A DNA stretch of 64,000 nt from an uncultured SAR86 cluster bacterium (GTDB lineage Bacteria > Pseudomonadota > Gammaproteobacteria > Magnimaribacterales > AG-339-G14): NCBI GenBank assembly GCA_902625415.1, contig CACOBG010000004.1:84362-148361 (forward strand). Direction: 5' to 3'. Below are positions 57,568 through 64,000 of the stretch, one piece after another (positions within the stretch are counted from its first letter, which is position 1; each line of letters opens with the position of its first letter). Both the position numbers and the translations under genes were made by a program. Under the pieces are notes generated by a model, which saw only the letters and a list, made by a program, of their open reading frames with translations, made no database searches and was not told the DNA's origin.

Positions 57568-58542
57568 TTAAATTATTTTATCTAGTCTTTGTTTTGAAGA
57601 TTGATATTCAGTGACTAGCTTATCAACAGTGTCCTTTACAGAAGTAATTTTCTTAATTGATCCAATACCTTGACCTGATCCCCAAATATCTTTCCAAGCT
57701 TTTTTTGAGTTGTCGCCAGAAAGACCAGAACTTCCAAAATTCATATCGTTTTTATCTGCATGAGGAAGATTGTCTGGATCCAATCCTGCATTAACAACAC
57801 TTGGTTTTAAATAATTTCCGTGCACTCCAGTGAAAGTTGGACTGTACATGATATCGTTAGCAGCACTATCTACTATCATTTGTTTATAGCCCGGAGAAGC
57901 ATTAGCTTCTTTGGTTGCTATAAATCTTGTTCCAATGTAAGCATAATCGGCACCCAAAGCTTGTGCGGACAATACCGAAGAGCCTTCTGAAATACTTCCT
58001 GATAAAGCTATTGGCCCATCAAAAAATTCTCTTACCTCTCTTACCAAGGCAAAAGGACTTAATGTTCCTGCATGACCTCCTGCTCCAGCACAAACCAAAA
58101 TCAAACCATCTGCACCCTCATCAACTGCTTTCTTTGCATGTCTTACATTTATTACATCATGCATAACAACTCCCCCATAACTATGAATCGAATCAACAAC
58201 GAATTTAGGAGCTCGCAAACTAGTAATAACCATTGGTACTTTATACTTAACACATACATCTACATCATGTTCAAGTCTGTCATTGGAGCTATGACAGATT
58301 TGATTTACGGCAAATGGAGAAACGATTTCATCTGGATTGTCTTTTTTGTATTGTTCTAACTCAGAAGATATTTTAACAATCCATTTTTCAAGTTCTTCGG
58401 CAGGTCTTGCATTTAGAGCTGGAAATGAACCTATTACACCAGCTTTGCATTGAGCTATTACAAGCTCAGGATAGGAAATAATGAAAAGCGGAGCAGCCAG
58501 AACCGGCAACCTGGTATTTTTAAATAATTCTGAAACCGACAT
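57568..58542 (-). CDS. nitronate monooxygenase / 2-nitropropane dioxygenase-like
   Basis: FMN oxidoreductase with TIM-barrel fold. ATG 58542 (MSVSELFKNTRLPVLAAPLF) gives 324 residues; an in-frame TTG at 58560 is less likely. Family motifs include CKAGVIGSFPALNARP, DGLILVCAGAGGHAG with the active-site His, and GADYAYIGTRFIATKEA. Many members annotated this way act on other substrates, for example enoyl reduction. The ATG shares one base with the stop of the 41-residue gene upstream. Confidence 0.85.
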   Translation of the reverse strand: MSVSELFKNTRLPVLAAPLFIISYPELVIAQCKAGVIGSFPALNARPAEELEKWIVKISSELEQYKKDNPDEIVSPFAVNQICHSSNDRLEHDVDVCVKYKVPMVITSLRAPKFVVDSIHSYGGVVMHDVINVRHAKKAVDEGADGLILVCAGAGGHAGTLSPFALVREVREFFDGPIALSGSISEGSSVLSAQALGADYAYIGTRFIATKEANASPGYKQMIVDSAANDIMYSPTFTGVHGNYLKPSVVNAGLDPDNLPHADKNDMNFGSSGLSGDNSKKAWKDIWGSGQGIGSIKKITSVKDTVDKLVTEYQSSKQRLDKII

Positions 58543-58667
58543 TATTGCGTAGCTACCCAAAAAACTATGATTCCTGTAACTGCAAGAATAATTAAAACAG
58601 ACATCAAAGAATCCAATTTACTATCTTCATTAGCTATTTTTTCATTAAAATTATTTTCTTCAGTCAT
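58542..58667 (-). CDS. 41-residue single-helix membrane peptide, unknown
   Basis: A 41-codon frame from ATG 58667 to TAA 58544-58542. The N-terminal half is polar and acidic (MTEENNFNEKIANEDSKLDS) and the C-terminal half one hydrophobic helix ending VFWVATQ. It overlaps the AcuI-like gene by 8 bases at its start and the nitronate monooxygenase by one base at its end, so it is embedded in a translationally coupled three-gene operon. No family is recognised. Confidence 0.7.
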   Translation of the reverse strand: MTEENNFNEKIANEDSKLDSLMSVLIILAVTGIIVFWVATQ

Positions 58668-59646
58668 ATACAACCCTCACTCTACCTATCTGTTTTCCTT
58701 CAAGAATCTTATCAATCTCAATTGGGAGATCATCTAGAGAAATATCTTTAATATTTCTATCTATATTTTCAAGCTTCCAATCAGAAGAGAAATTATTCCA
58801 AACTTCATCTTTAACTTGCAATAAAGATTCTGCAGAGTCTATACCGAATAAAGATAATCCTCTAAGAATAAATGGAAATATGCTTGTATCTAGAGAAAGG
58901 CCTCCAACCATACCGCAACATGCTATTGCGGCTCTTTGAGATGTTGAGCAAATAAGGTTAGATAATATTTTCCCTCCAACCGCATCAATTCCTCCAGAAT
59001 AAATAGGCTTTTGTAACGGAGACAAGAGATCTACATCTAATTCATTTCTGTCAATAACCTCATCAGCTCCAAGATCCATCAAGAGGTCTTTTTCATTCAT
59101 TTTTCCTGTTATAGCAGTAACTTCAAAACCAAGTTTATTGAAAAGCATTAGACTTATAATGCCTACACCACCAGTTACTCCAGTAACAAATACTTTTCCA
59201 TCAGCTGGCTTAAGGCCATGTTGTAATAATTTTCTTAGACACAATCCTGCCGTTAAACCAGCAGTTCCAAATGCCATTGATTCAGACAGAGAAAAGTTAT
59301 TAGGTTTTTTGATAATCCATTCTTCTGGAACTTTAATAAATTCACCAAAACCTCCAGCTGTGTTCATTCCCATGTCATATCCTGTAACAATAACTTCGTC
59401 ACCTTTTTTAAATTTTTTACTTTTAGTTTCTTCAATAATTCCAGCTGCATCAATTCCAGGAGTATGTGGATATTTTCTAGTAACACCTTTATTACCAGAA
59501 GCAGAAAGAGCATCCTTATAATTTAAAGAGGAATATTTTACTTTTATCAAGGAATTATGGTCAGGCAAGAAGTCTAATTCTTTTTCTTGGATAGAATTAA
59601 CAAATTTTTTATTTTCTTCTGTTGTGACTAATGCACGATATTTCAT
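58660..59646 (-). CDS. AcuI/YhdH-family NADPH-dependent acrylyl-CoA reductase-like protein
   Basis: Medium-chain reductase of the YhdH/AcuI branch. ATG 59646 (MKYRALVTTEENKKFVNSIQ) gives 328 residues, the usual length; a start 13 codons upstream is less likely. Visible are SSLNYKDALSASGNKGVTRKYPHTPGIDAAG in pieces, VTGYDMGMNTAGGFGEF, and the NADPH motif GVTGGVGIISL. AcuI reduces acryloyl-CoA to propionyl-CoA and protects against acrylate from DMSP; other members reduce quinones. No other DMSP genes are seen here. Confidence 0.85.
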   Translation of the reverse strand: MKYRALVTTEENKKFVNSIQEKELDFLPDHNSLIKVKYSSLNYKDALSASGNKGVTRKYPHTPGIDAAGIIEETKSKKFKKGDEVIVTGYDMGMNTAGGFGEFIKVPEEWIIKKPNNFSLSESMAFGTAGLTAGLCLRKLLQHGLKPADGKVFVTGVTGGVGIISLMLFNKLGFEVTAITGKMNEKDLLMDLGADEVIDRNELDVDLLSPLQKPIYSGGIDAVGGKILSNLICSTSQRAAIACCGMVGGLSLDTSIFPFILRGLSLFGIDSAESLLQVKDEVWNNFSSDWKLENIDRNIKDISLDDLPIEIDKILEGKQIGRVRVVYD

Positions 59647-59837
59647 AGTCTTTTTTTTCTTATTAAACCATATAGAGATAGTCATAAGAAGACTCCGAAA
59701 GATATCAATAAGAATTTGTTATTCAGTGCACTATAAAATAACAAAGTTTTTTTTAATTTATTAAAAAAGCTCTCAAATGAATCATTTTTAGATTTTAAAG
59801 TTAAAAAATTCGGAAAATTGTCATTTTTTTGCACTTG

Positions 59838-59843
59838 TATAAT
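59838..59843 (+). promoter_or_regulatory. -10 element upstream of the first TorF-like gene
   Basis: A perfect TATAAT lies 36 bases before the ATG at 59879. TTGTCA (59818-59823) is 14 bases upstream of it, shorter than ideal. The ribosome-binding site AAGGAG is at 59868-59873. The rest of the 232-base divergent gap (59647-59878) is AT-rich without other recognisable structure. Confidence 0.45.
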
Positions 59844-59878
59844 TATTTTTTTTAAATTTAACCAATTAAGGAGAATTC

Positions 59879-60517
59879 ATGAATATTTTAAAAAAAATTA
59901 TTTTAAGTTTTACTCTCTCTTTGAGTAGTCTAATATTTGCTGACGTTTCTTTTTCAGGAAATGTAGGGCTTACTACGGACTACATATGGAGAGGTATGAC
60001 TCAAAATGCTGGTGATCCATCGATAAGTGGTGGCTTTGATCTGGAAGATGATAGTGGTTTTTACTTAGGCATTTGGTCAGCGAATGTATCTGCAGATGAC
60101 GATGATACAGTAGCTGGTTCAGGCTCAATAGAACTAGATGGTTATTTAGGTTATTCAGGTTCATTTAATGAAGATGCTGGTTACGATATAGGATACATAG
60201 CATATACATATCCAAACTACGATACTTGGGATTTTGAAGAAGTTTATATCACTTTTGATTTCTATGGTGCTTATGTAATGTATGCGGCTGGAATGGAATC
60301 AGCTAATGATTATAGTGAAATAGGCTATAGCATTGACGCTGGTCCAGGAGCTTTCTCAATTTCATATGGTGAATATGACAATATGGGATCCAATTATCTT
60401 ATTGGATATGATTGGAGTGTAGGTGACTTTACGTTAGGTTTTTATTTTACTGATTTTGACTCAGATGCAGGAGCAGCATCTGATCAAGATGGTGGCTACT
60501 TTAGTATCAGTTACTAA
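59879..60517 (+). CDS. TorF-like putative porin (paralogue 1)
   Basis: 212-residue secreted protein with signal peptide (about 1-21, ending LIFA-DV). The mature part is acidic and rich in Tyr, Gly, Ser and Asp, with alternating aromatic residues typical of an outer-membrane beta barrel. GLTTDYIWRGMTQNAGDPSISGG (in part) is the hallmark of the TorF/Gcw_chp family. It ends in ISY rather than a terminal Phe. Two related genes follow on the same strand. Solute unknown. Confidence 0.82.
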   Translation: MNILKKIILSFTLSLSSLIFADVSFSGNVGLTTDYIWRGMTQNAGDPSISGGFDLEDDSGFYLGIWSANVSADDDDTVAGSGSIELDGYLGYSGSFNEDAGYDIGYIAYTYPNYDTWDFEEVYITFDFYGAYVMYAAGMESANDYSEIGYSIDAGPGAFSISYGEYDNMGSNYLIGYDWSVGDFTLGFYFTDFDSDAGAASDQDGGYFSISY

Positions 60518-60524
60518 TTCAATT

Positions 60525-60547
60525 CCTCCCAGTTAAACACTGGGAGG
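60525..60547 (+). terminator. hairpin 1 after TorF-like gene 1
   Basis: CCTCCCAGT (60525-60533) and ACTGGGAGG (60539-60547) are a perfect 9-bp inverted repeat with a 5-base loop, GC-rich, seven bases after the stop. It has no T tract, so it may protect the 3' end of the message rather than terminate. Confidence 0.7.
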
Positions 60548-60554
60548 TACCAAT

Positions 60555-60600
60555 TAAACCGTATTTCTTTAATCCCCTTTCTTGGAGCTTATACGGTTTA
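60555..60600 (+). repeat. hairpin 2 (inverted repeat) in the TorF-like 1-2 gap
   Basis: TAAACCGTAT (60555-60564) and ATACGGTTTA (60591-60600) are a perfect 10-bp inverted repeat with a 26-base loop. It lies between hairpin 1 and the following terminator; the three structures directly adjoin. Confidence 0.65.
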
Positions 60601-60650
60601 CAAACCCCTTAAGTTCTGTAAATTCTACTGGGGTTTGTTTGTTTTTTTTC
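60601..60650 (+). terminator. intrinsic terminator in the TorF-like 1-2 gap
   Basis: CAAACCCC (60601-60608) and GGGGTTTG (60630-60637) form a perfect 8-bp stem followed by a T-rich tract with eight consecutive T (60642-60649). This is the likely transcription stop of TorF-like gene 1. Confidence 0.8.
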
Positions 60651-60756
60651 TTATTTTGTGTTCCTGTTTTTTATGTTTTTAAAAAAAACTCTTTATCCAA
60701 TGTTTCTTTTAATGTTTAATGCACCTAACTTTTATAAATTTATAAATGGAGATGAT

Positions 60757-61380
60757 ATGAAAAGTATAAAAATTGCTTTAACAAGCATGTTTTTAATTTT
60801 AAGTTCTTATGCATCTGCTGTAGAAATTTCAAGCAATGTAGGCTTAAGTAGTGACTACATTTGGCGTGGAATGTCACAGACCAACGGAGATATGGCTGTT
60901 AATGGTGGATTTGATTTATCTGCTGATAACGGTTTTTATTTTGGAACTTGGGCGTCAAATGCTAATTACACTGGTACTTCCATGGAATTAGACATTTACA
61001 TTGGATTCTCTGGAGAAATGGCTGAAAACATGACTTATAACATAGGTTATATTTCAGTAATATATCCAGGAAATGATTCGCTTGATTTCGAAGAAGCTTA
61101 CGTAGGTTTTAATATTTATGGCTTAAGCATCCTATATTCAGATGGTCAAAATGATGGTCCATCTTATAGTGAAATTGGTTACTCCGTAGACGCAGGACCA
61201 GGATCTTTTAACATCTCATATGGTGAATATGAAGATACTGGTGACAACAGTCTAGTCGGTTATGATTGGAACATTGGAGATTACAGTTTAGGATTCTATT
61301 ATTACGATTTCGAAGCTAATTCTGCAGGTTCTATGACTGATGATGATGGTGCTTATGTTTCTTTAAGTAGATCATTCTAA
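60757..61380 (+). CDS. TorF-like putative porin (paralogue 2)
   Basis: 207 residues from ATG 60757, chosen because GGAG (60749-60752) lies just upstream and the frame then begins with a good signal peptide (MKSIKIALTSMFLILSSYASA). The upstream part of the frame (60658-60756) is AT-rich and unlike secreted proteins. The mature part begins VEISSNVGLSSDYIWRGMSQ and ends LSRSF with the terminal Phe expected of outer-membrane barrels. SEIGYSVDAGPGSFNISYGEY matches paralogue 1 closely (20 residues apart from small changes). Confidence 0.85.
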   Translation: MKSIKIALTSMFLILSSYASAVEISSNVGLSSDYIWRGMSQTNGDMAVNGGFDLSADNGFYFGTWASNANYTGTSMELDIYIGFSGEMAENMTYNIGYISVIYPGNDSLDFEEAYVGFNIYGLSILYSDGQNDGPSYSEIGYSVDAGPGSFNISYGEYEDTGDNSLVGYDWNIGDYSLGFYYYDFEANSAGSMTDDDGAYVSLSRSF

Positions 61381-61403
61381 GAACTTGAATCGAGTTAAAA
61401 TAA

Positions 61404-61430
61404 GCCTCTCAGAAATGAGAGGCTTTTTTT
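61404..61430 (+). terminator. strong intrinsic terminator abutting the third TorF-like gene
   Basis: GCCTCTCA (61404-61411), loop GAAA, TGAGAGGC (61416-61423), then seven T (61424-61430). A perfect 8-bp stem with GNRA-type loop. The ATG of the next gene is the very next base (61431), and the GAGG in the 3' arm (61419-61422) is the only ribosome-binding-site-like sequence for it. Confidence 0.9.
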
Positions 61431-62078
61431 ATGAATAACTTCTATAAAATTCTTATATTCTTCCTCTTTCACTTACCTGCATTTAGTGAAAATGAAATTA
61501 ATATATCGCTAAATAGTGATTCTGTTTGGCGAGGAATTACACAAAATAATGGCGAGCCAACTATAGGTGCAGATGTAAATTTTTCTGTTAATAATGGTTT
61601 TTTTTCTGGCGCCTGGATAGAAAGTTGTTGCTCTGAAACTTCTTCTTATCCAACAAGAGAGATTGGCTTTTATGCGGGATACGAAAAAAGTTTTAGTGAA
61701 GACTTAGCAATTTCTCTTAATTATGTTGCAACAAATTATCCGAATTCTAAAATTGATAATTACGATGAAATAGAACTCAATTTTTCATTTTATAATTTTG
61801 AAGTATCTTATTTTAAAGGTTTAGATAATTTTCCAGATTATTATGAACTTTCTTATAACTATGATTTTTTTAATAACTCTTTCTATTTGACCTATGGAGA
61901 TTTTGATTCGTTTAAAAATGATGAAGCATCCAATGGTTCGAATTATTCTTTTGGAATAGACACTCTGATGAAGGATTTCACATTCAGTTTTTTTTATTAT
62001 TATTTTAATGCAAACGGTTTGAATGACTTAGATGATGACGGAATTGTATTCTCTTTATCTAAGAAGACATCTTTTTAA
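61431..62078 (+). CDS. TorF-like putative porin (paralogue 3, diverged)
   Basis: 215 residues with a short signal peptide (MNNFYKILIFFLFHLPAFS). The start of the mature protein, EINISLNSDSVWRGITQNNGEPTIG in pieces, keeps the xWRGxTQ core of the family, and the rest is Tyr/Phe/Asp-rich barrel sequence. It has a vicinal Cys pair (ESCCSET) that paralogues 1 and 2 lack, and ends in Phe. The gene starts right after a terminator and overlaps the convergent carboxyltransferase gene by 20 bases. Confidence 0.75.
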   Translation: MNNFYKILIFFLFHLPAFSENEINISLNSDSVWRGITQNNGEPTIGADVNFSVNNGFFSGAWIESCCSETSSYPTREIGFYAGYEKSFSEDLAISLNYVATNYPNSKIDNYDEIELNFSFYNFEVSYFKGLDNFPDYYELSYNYDFFNNSFYLTYGDFDSFKNDEASNGSNYSFGIDTLMKDFTFSFFYYYFNANGLNDLDDDGIVFSLSKKTSF

Positions 62079-63417
62079 AAATTTTTTCACTTCCATAAGG
62101 TATCAGAATAAAAGTAAGGATATTTTCTTCAATATCACTTAAATCTTTAATTTTTAATTTACTGCAGTATTGTTTGAGATTTTCTTTAAAGTCTTCAAAT
62201 TTTTCTTTAAGTAAGTCCGCAGGACGTTCGGTGATATTGCTTTTTTGCTCTAAAGCTTTTTTAAATAAATTTGTATTAATTTCCCCTGGAAGTTTTCCAT
62301 AATAACCTAGAATAAGATCAATTATTTCTATTGATAATGTTTCATATCGTTCATTAAGAATATTTGAAAGAGCCTGTGCTCCTATGATTTGCGATGCTGG
62401 AGTTACAAGTGGGACAAAGCCAACATCTTTACGAACTTCATAAATCTCAGTTACTACGTCATCTAGAAGTTCCTCCTTACCAAGATTTTTTAATTGAGTT
62501 TCTAAATTAGATAGCATTCCTCCTGGAACTTGATTGATGAGCATTTGCAAGTCAACTCCTTTCATACTTCCTTCAAATTCTCTGTATTTATCTCTTATCG
62601 CCTTGAAATATTCTGAGATTTTTAACAATTCATTCAAATTGATATCTACATCAATATTTTTTTCATTTAGTAAATAAATCATGGTCTCTGTAGCCGAATG
62701 TCCATAACCCATACTCATTGACGAAATAGAGGTATCAATATTATCCACCCCTGCTTCCACTGCTCTCATATTTGTTAAATTAGACATTCCGGTCGTAGCA
62801 TGAGTATGAAGATGAACAGGAATTGATATTTCTTTTTTTAGTTTAGAAATTAAATCATAAGCAAATTCAGGGCTTAAAATTCCCGACATATCCTTTATAC
62901 AAAGAGAATTACAATCTAAATCCTCTATTTCTTTAGCTAAATCAATCCAAGTTTGAAGAGTGTGTACAGGACTTATTGTATAAGCAATTGTCCCTTGCGC
63001 ATGTTTACCGTTTTTTTTAACTATTTCTACACTATGTTTTATATTTCTAAGATCATTCAATGCATCAAAAATTCTAAAAATATCTATTCCATTAAGAACA
63101 GACTTTTCAATAAATTTAGAGACTATCTCATCGCTGTAATGTTTATAACCAACTAAATTTTGACCTCTTAAAAGCATTTGTTGTTTTGTTTTTGGCATAG
63201 CTTTTTTCAATTCTCTCAATCTTTCCCAAGGATCCTCATCCAAATATCGTACACAAGAATCAAAAATAGCTCCTCCCCAGCTTTCAATAGAAGAATAACC
63301 TATATCGTCCAATTTAGAAGCAATAGGAATTATGTCTTCTAGCTTTAAACGAGTAGATAGCAAAGATTGATTTCCGTCTCTAAGAACTACCTCAGTTATA
63401 CCTACTTTTTTATTCAC
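62059..63417 (-). CDS. carboxyltransferase subunit (pyruvate carboxylase B / oxaloacetate decarboxylase alpha-like), no biotin domain
   Basis: 452 residues: a TIM-barrel carboxyltransferase (about 1-280) and a PYC/OadA conserved domain (about 300-440). Active-site features are D14 in VLRDGNQSLLS, the Lys of CIKDMSG (K175), and the metal His pair in VHLHTHATTGMSN (202-206). OadA and PycB of most bacteria carry a C-terminal biotinyl domain with an AMKM motif; here the protein ends at residue 452 without it. A separate biotin carrier and biotin carboxylase must exist elsewhere if it acts as pyruvate carboxylase. It overlaps the hydrolase gene by 8 bases. Confidence 0.88.
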   Translation of the reverse strand: MNKKVGITEVVLRDGNQSLLSTRLKLEDIIPIASKLDDIGYSSIESWGGAIFDSCVRYLDEDPWERLRELKKAMPKTKQQMLLRGQNLVGYKHYSDEIVSKFIEKSVLNGIDIFRIFDALNDLRNIKHSVEIVKKNGKHAQGTIAYTISPVHTLQTWIDLAKEIEDLDCNSLCIKDMSGILSPEFAYDLISKLKKEISIPVHLHTHATTGMSNLTNMRAVEAGVDNIDTSISSMSMGYGHSATETMIYLLNEKNIDVDINLNELLKISEYFKAIRDKYREFEGSMKGVDLQMLINQVPGGMLSNLETQLKNLGKEELLDDVVTEIYEVRKDVGFVPLVTPASQIIGAQALSNILNERYETLSIEIIDLILGYYGKLPGEINTNLFKKALEQKSNITERPADLLKEKFEDFKENLKQYCSKLKIKDLSDIEENILTFILIPYGSEKIFKKMSS

Positions 63418-64000
63418 TGCTTGAAAAACTTATTAGTTGTTCAGATAAAAACTTACCAACAATAGTTGGTAATGCATAAGTTAAATCATGATGTCCATTT
63501 TCAATTACTTTAAATCTAATATTAGGATAATCTAATTTAAGGTGACTCAAACCATCAAAAGGCACAACCTCATCTACATCACCCCAAATAACTGAAGCAT
63601 TTATATTTTTCTTTCCCAATTCTTGATACATCTTTTGAGTATTAAATAAATTAAAATGTTTTGCAGTTGAAATTAGTGATCTTGTAAAACCTTCATACTT
63701 CATCTGCTCTTTATAAACCCTATTTAATTCATCTTGCGATAACCTATTCTTATCTTCTTCAGTAGTCAGTTCAATGGATGAATTACCCCCATACATTAAT
63801 GATGGAAATACAATCGAAATATATTTACTGACAAATGGAAAATTAAGGATTTTTAGGTAAAAATTTGATTGAGATTTTCTCTTAAACATATATCCAGCAG
63901 GAGCTATAAAATTTACAGACTTAACTTTGTTCGGATTTTCGTTAGCAAAATATCCTACAATTGGACCTCCCATTGAATAACCTATGAGATGAATCTTCTG
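63410..64000 (-). CDS. alpha/beta hydrolase (5' end beyond window)
   Basis: The frame runs from the window edge (64000) to 63410, 196 codons, with the start outside. Read from the edge it begins QKIHLIGYSMGGP, whose GYSMG is the nucleophile elbow. The acid is probably the Asp in VIWGDVDEVVPFDG and the His is in VIENGHHDLTYALP, so the catalytic triad is complete. The substrate is unknown. An internal ATG at 63973 is part of the elbow and is not the true start. Confidence 0.85.
   Translation of the reverse strand, partial: QKIHLIGYSMGGPIVGYFANENPNKVKSVNFIAPAGYMFKRKSQSNFYLKILNFPFVSKYISIVFPSLMYGGNSSIELTTEEDKNRLSQDELNRVYKEQMKYEGFTRSLISTAKHFNLFNTQKMYQELGKKNINASVIWGDVDEVVPFDGLSHLKLDYPNIRFKVIENGHHDLTYALPTIVGKFLSEQLISFSSSE

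Noticed and set aside
57927..58359. Plus-strand frames opposite the nitronate monooxygenase gene
   Set aside because: Antisense to conserved coding sequence, His/Leu-rich and without a ribosome-binding site.
59973..60164. Minus-strand frame opposite TorF-like gene 1
   Set aside because: Low-complexity His/Leu/Asn composition that mirrors the Asp/Gly/Tyr codons of the real gene.
60658..60756. Longer start for TorF-like gene 2
   Set aside because: The added 33 residues are AT-rich and break the signal peptide; the ATG at 60757 has GGAG upstream and a proper signal sequence.

Overview
The window is about 64 kb of AT-rich chromosome, tightly packed with genes, with intergenic gaps mostly under 150 bases and many 1-30 base gene overlaps. 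Gene content and order are gammaproteobacterial: infA beside clpA-clpS, mnmA-purB, a complete Na+-NQR operon next to a long gap gene and mfd, msbA-lpxK-kdsB-murB, and ftsK-lolA-serS. Low GC, compaction, Na+-NQR, acyl-CoA and electron-transfer-flavoprotein genes, and TorF-type porin-like proteins suggest a streamlined marine gammaproteobacterium (SAR86-like or similar). That placement is inference; no rRNA or opsin gene is present to support it.

Layout. 1-8 kb: 3' end of infA, clpA/clpS, icd, mnmA, purB and isocitrate lyase. 8-15 kb: the Na+-translocating NADH:quinone reductase operon nqrABCDEF with both maturation genes, apbE and a 52-residue nqrM tucked against the aceA stop. 15-19 kb: a long glyceraldehyde-3-phosphate dehydrogenase and a pair of acyl-CoA dehydrogenases. 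19-24 kb: a shortened mfd, a CsiV-like envelope protein and exonuclease I. 24-28 kb: nfuA, etfA, etfB and ETF:ubiquinone oxidoreductase. 28-35 kb: an envelope block (DUF1285, murB, kdsB, an msbA-lpxK gene fusion, lolD and a single lolC/E-type permease). 35-40.3 kb: aldehyde dehydrogenase, SDR, MFS transporter, an unknown protein and trpS. 40.3-40.8 kb: the only gap over 300 bases. It holds a GC-richer leader-like transcript with its own promoter and intrinsic terminator just before trpS, and tRNA-Ser(UGA). 40.8-49.6 kb: thiolase, a RutE-like nitroreductase, a heme-type ABC importer (TUV), a DoxX-like protein, an NAD(P)H oxidoreductase, an unknown secreted protein, an AhpD-like protein and an acyl-CoA synthetase. 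49.6-50.6 kb: two tiny related membrane proteins and a third unknown membrane protein. 50.6-57.6 kb: sohB, serS, lolA, ftsK, trxB and an enoyl-CoA hydratase. 57.6-59.7 kb: nitronate monooxygenase, a 41-residue membrane peptide and an AcuI-like reductase. 59.7-64 kb: three tandem TorF-like outer-membrane proteins separated by stacked hairpins, then a biotin-less carboxyltransferase subunit and the C-terminal part of an alpha/beta hydrolase running off the window.

Together the genes describe an aerobic, sodium-energised heterotroph that oxidises acyl-CoA. Acyl-CoA dehydrogenases pass electrons through ETF and ETF-QO to quinone, Na+-NQR oxidises NADH, and isocitrate dehydrogenase and isocitrate lyase form the TCA/glyoxylate branch point. 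A large part of the window builds the outer membrane (lipid A flipping and phosphorylation, KDO activation, lipoprotein sorting). No mobile elements, CRISPR arrays, phage genes or toxin modules were seen.

The most unusual observations are the single-polypeptide MsbA-LpxK fusion, the Mfd lacking its D3 domain, the candidate attenuator-like leader in front of trpS, the terminator whose 3' arm carries the likely ribosome-binding site of the third TorF-like gene, and several short membrane-protein genes of unknown function.
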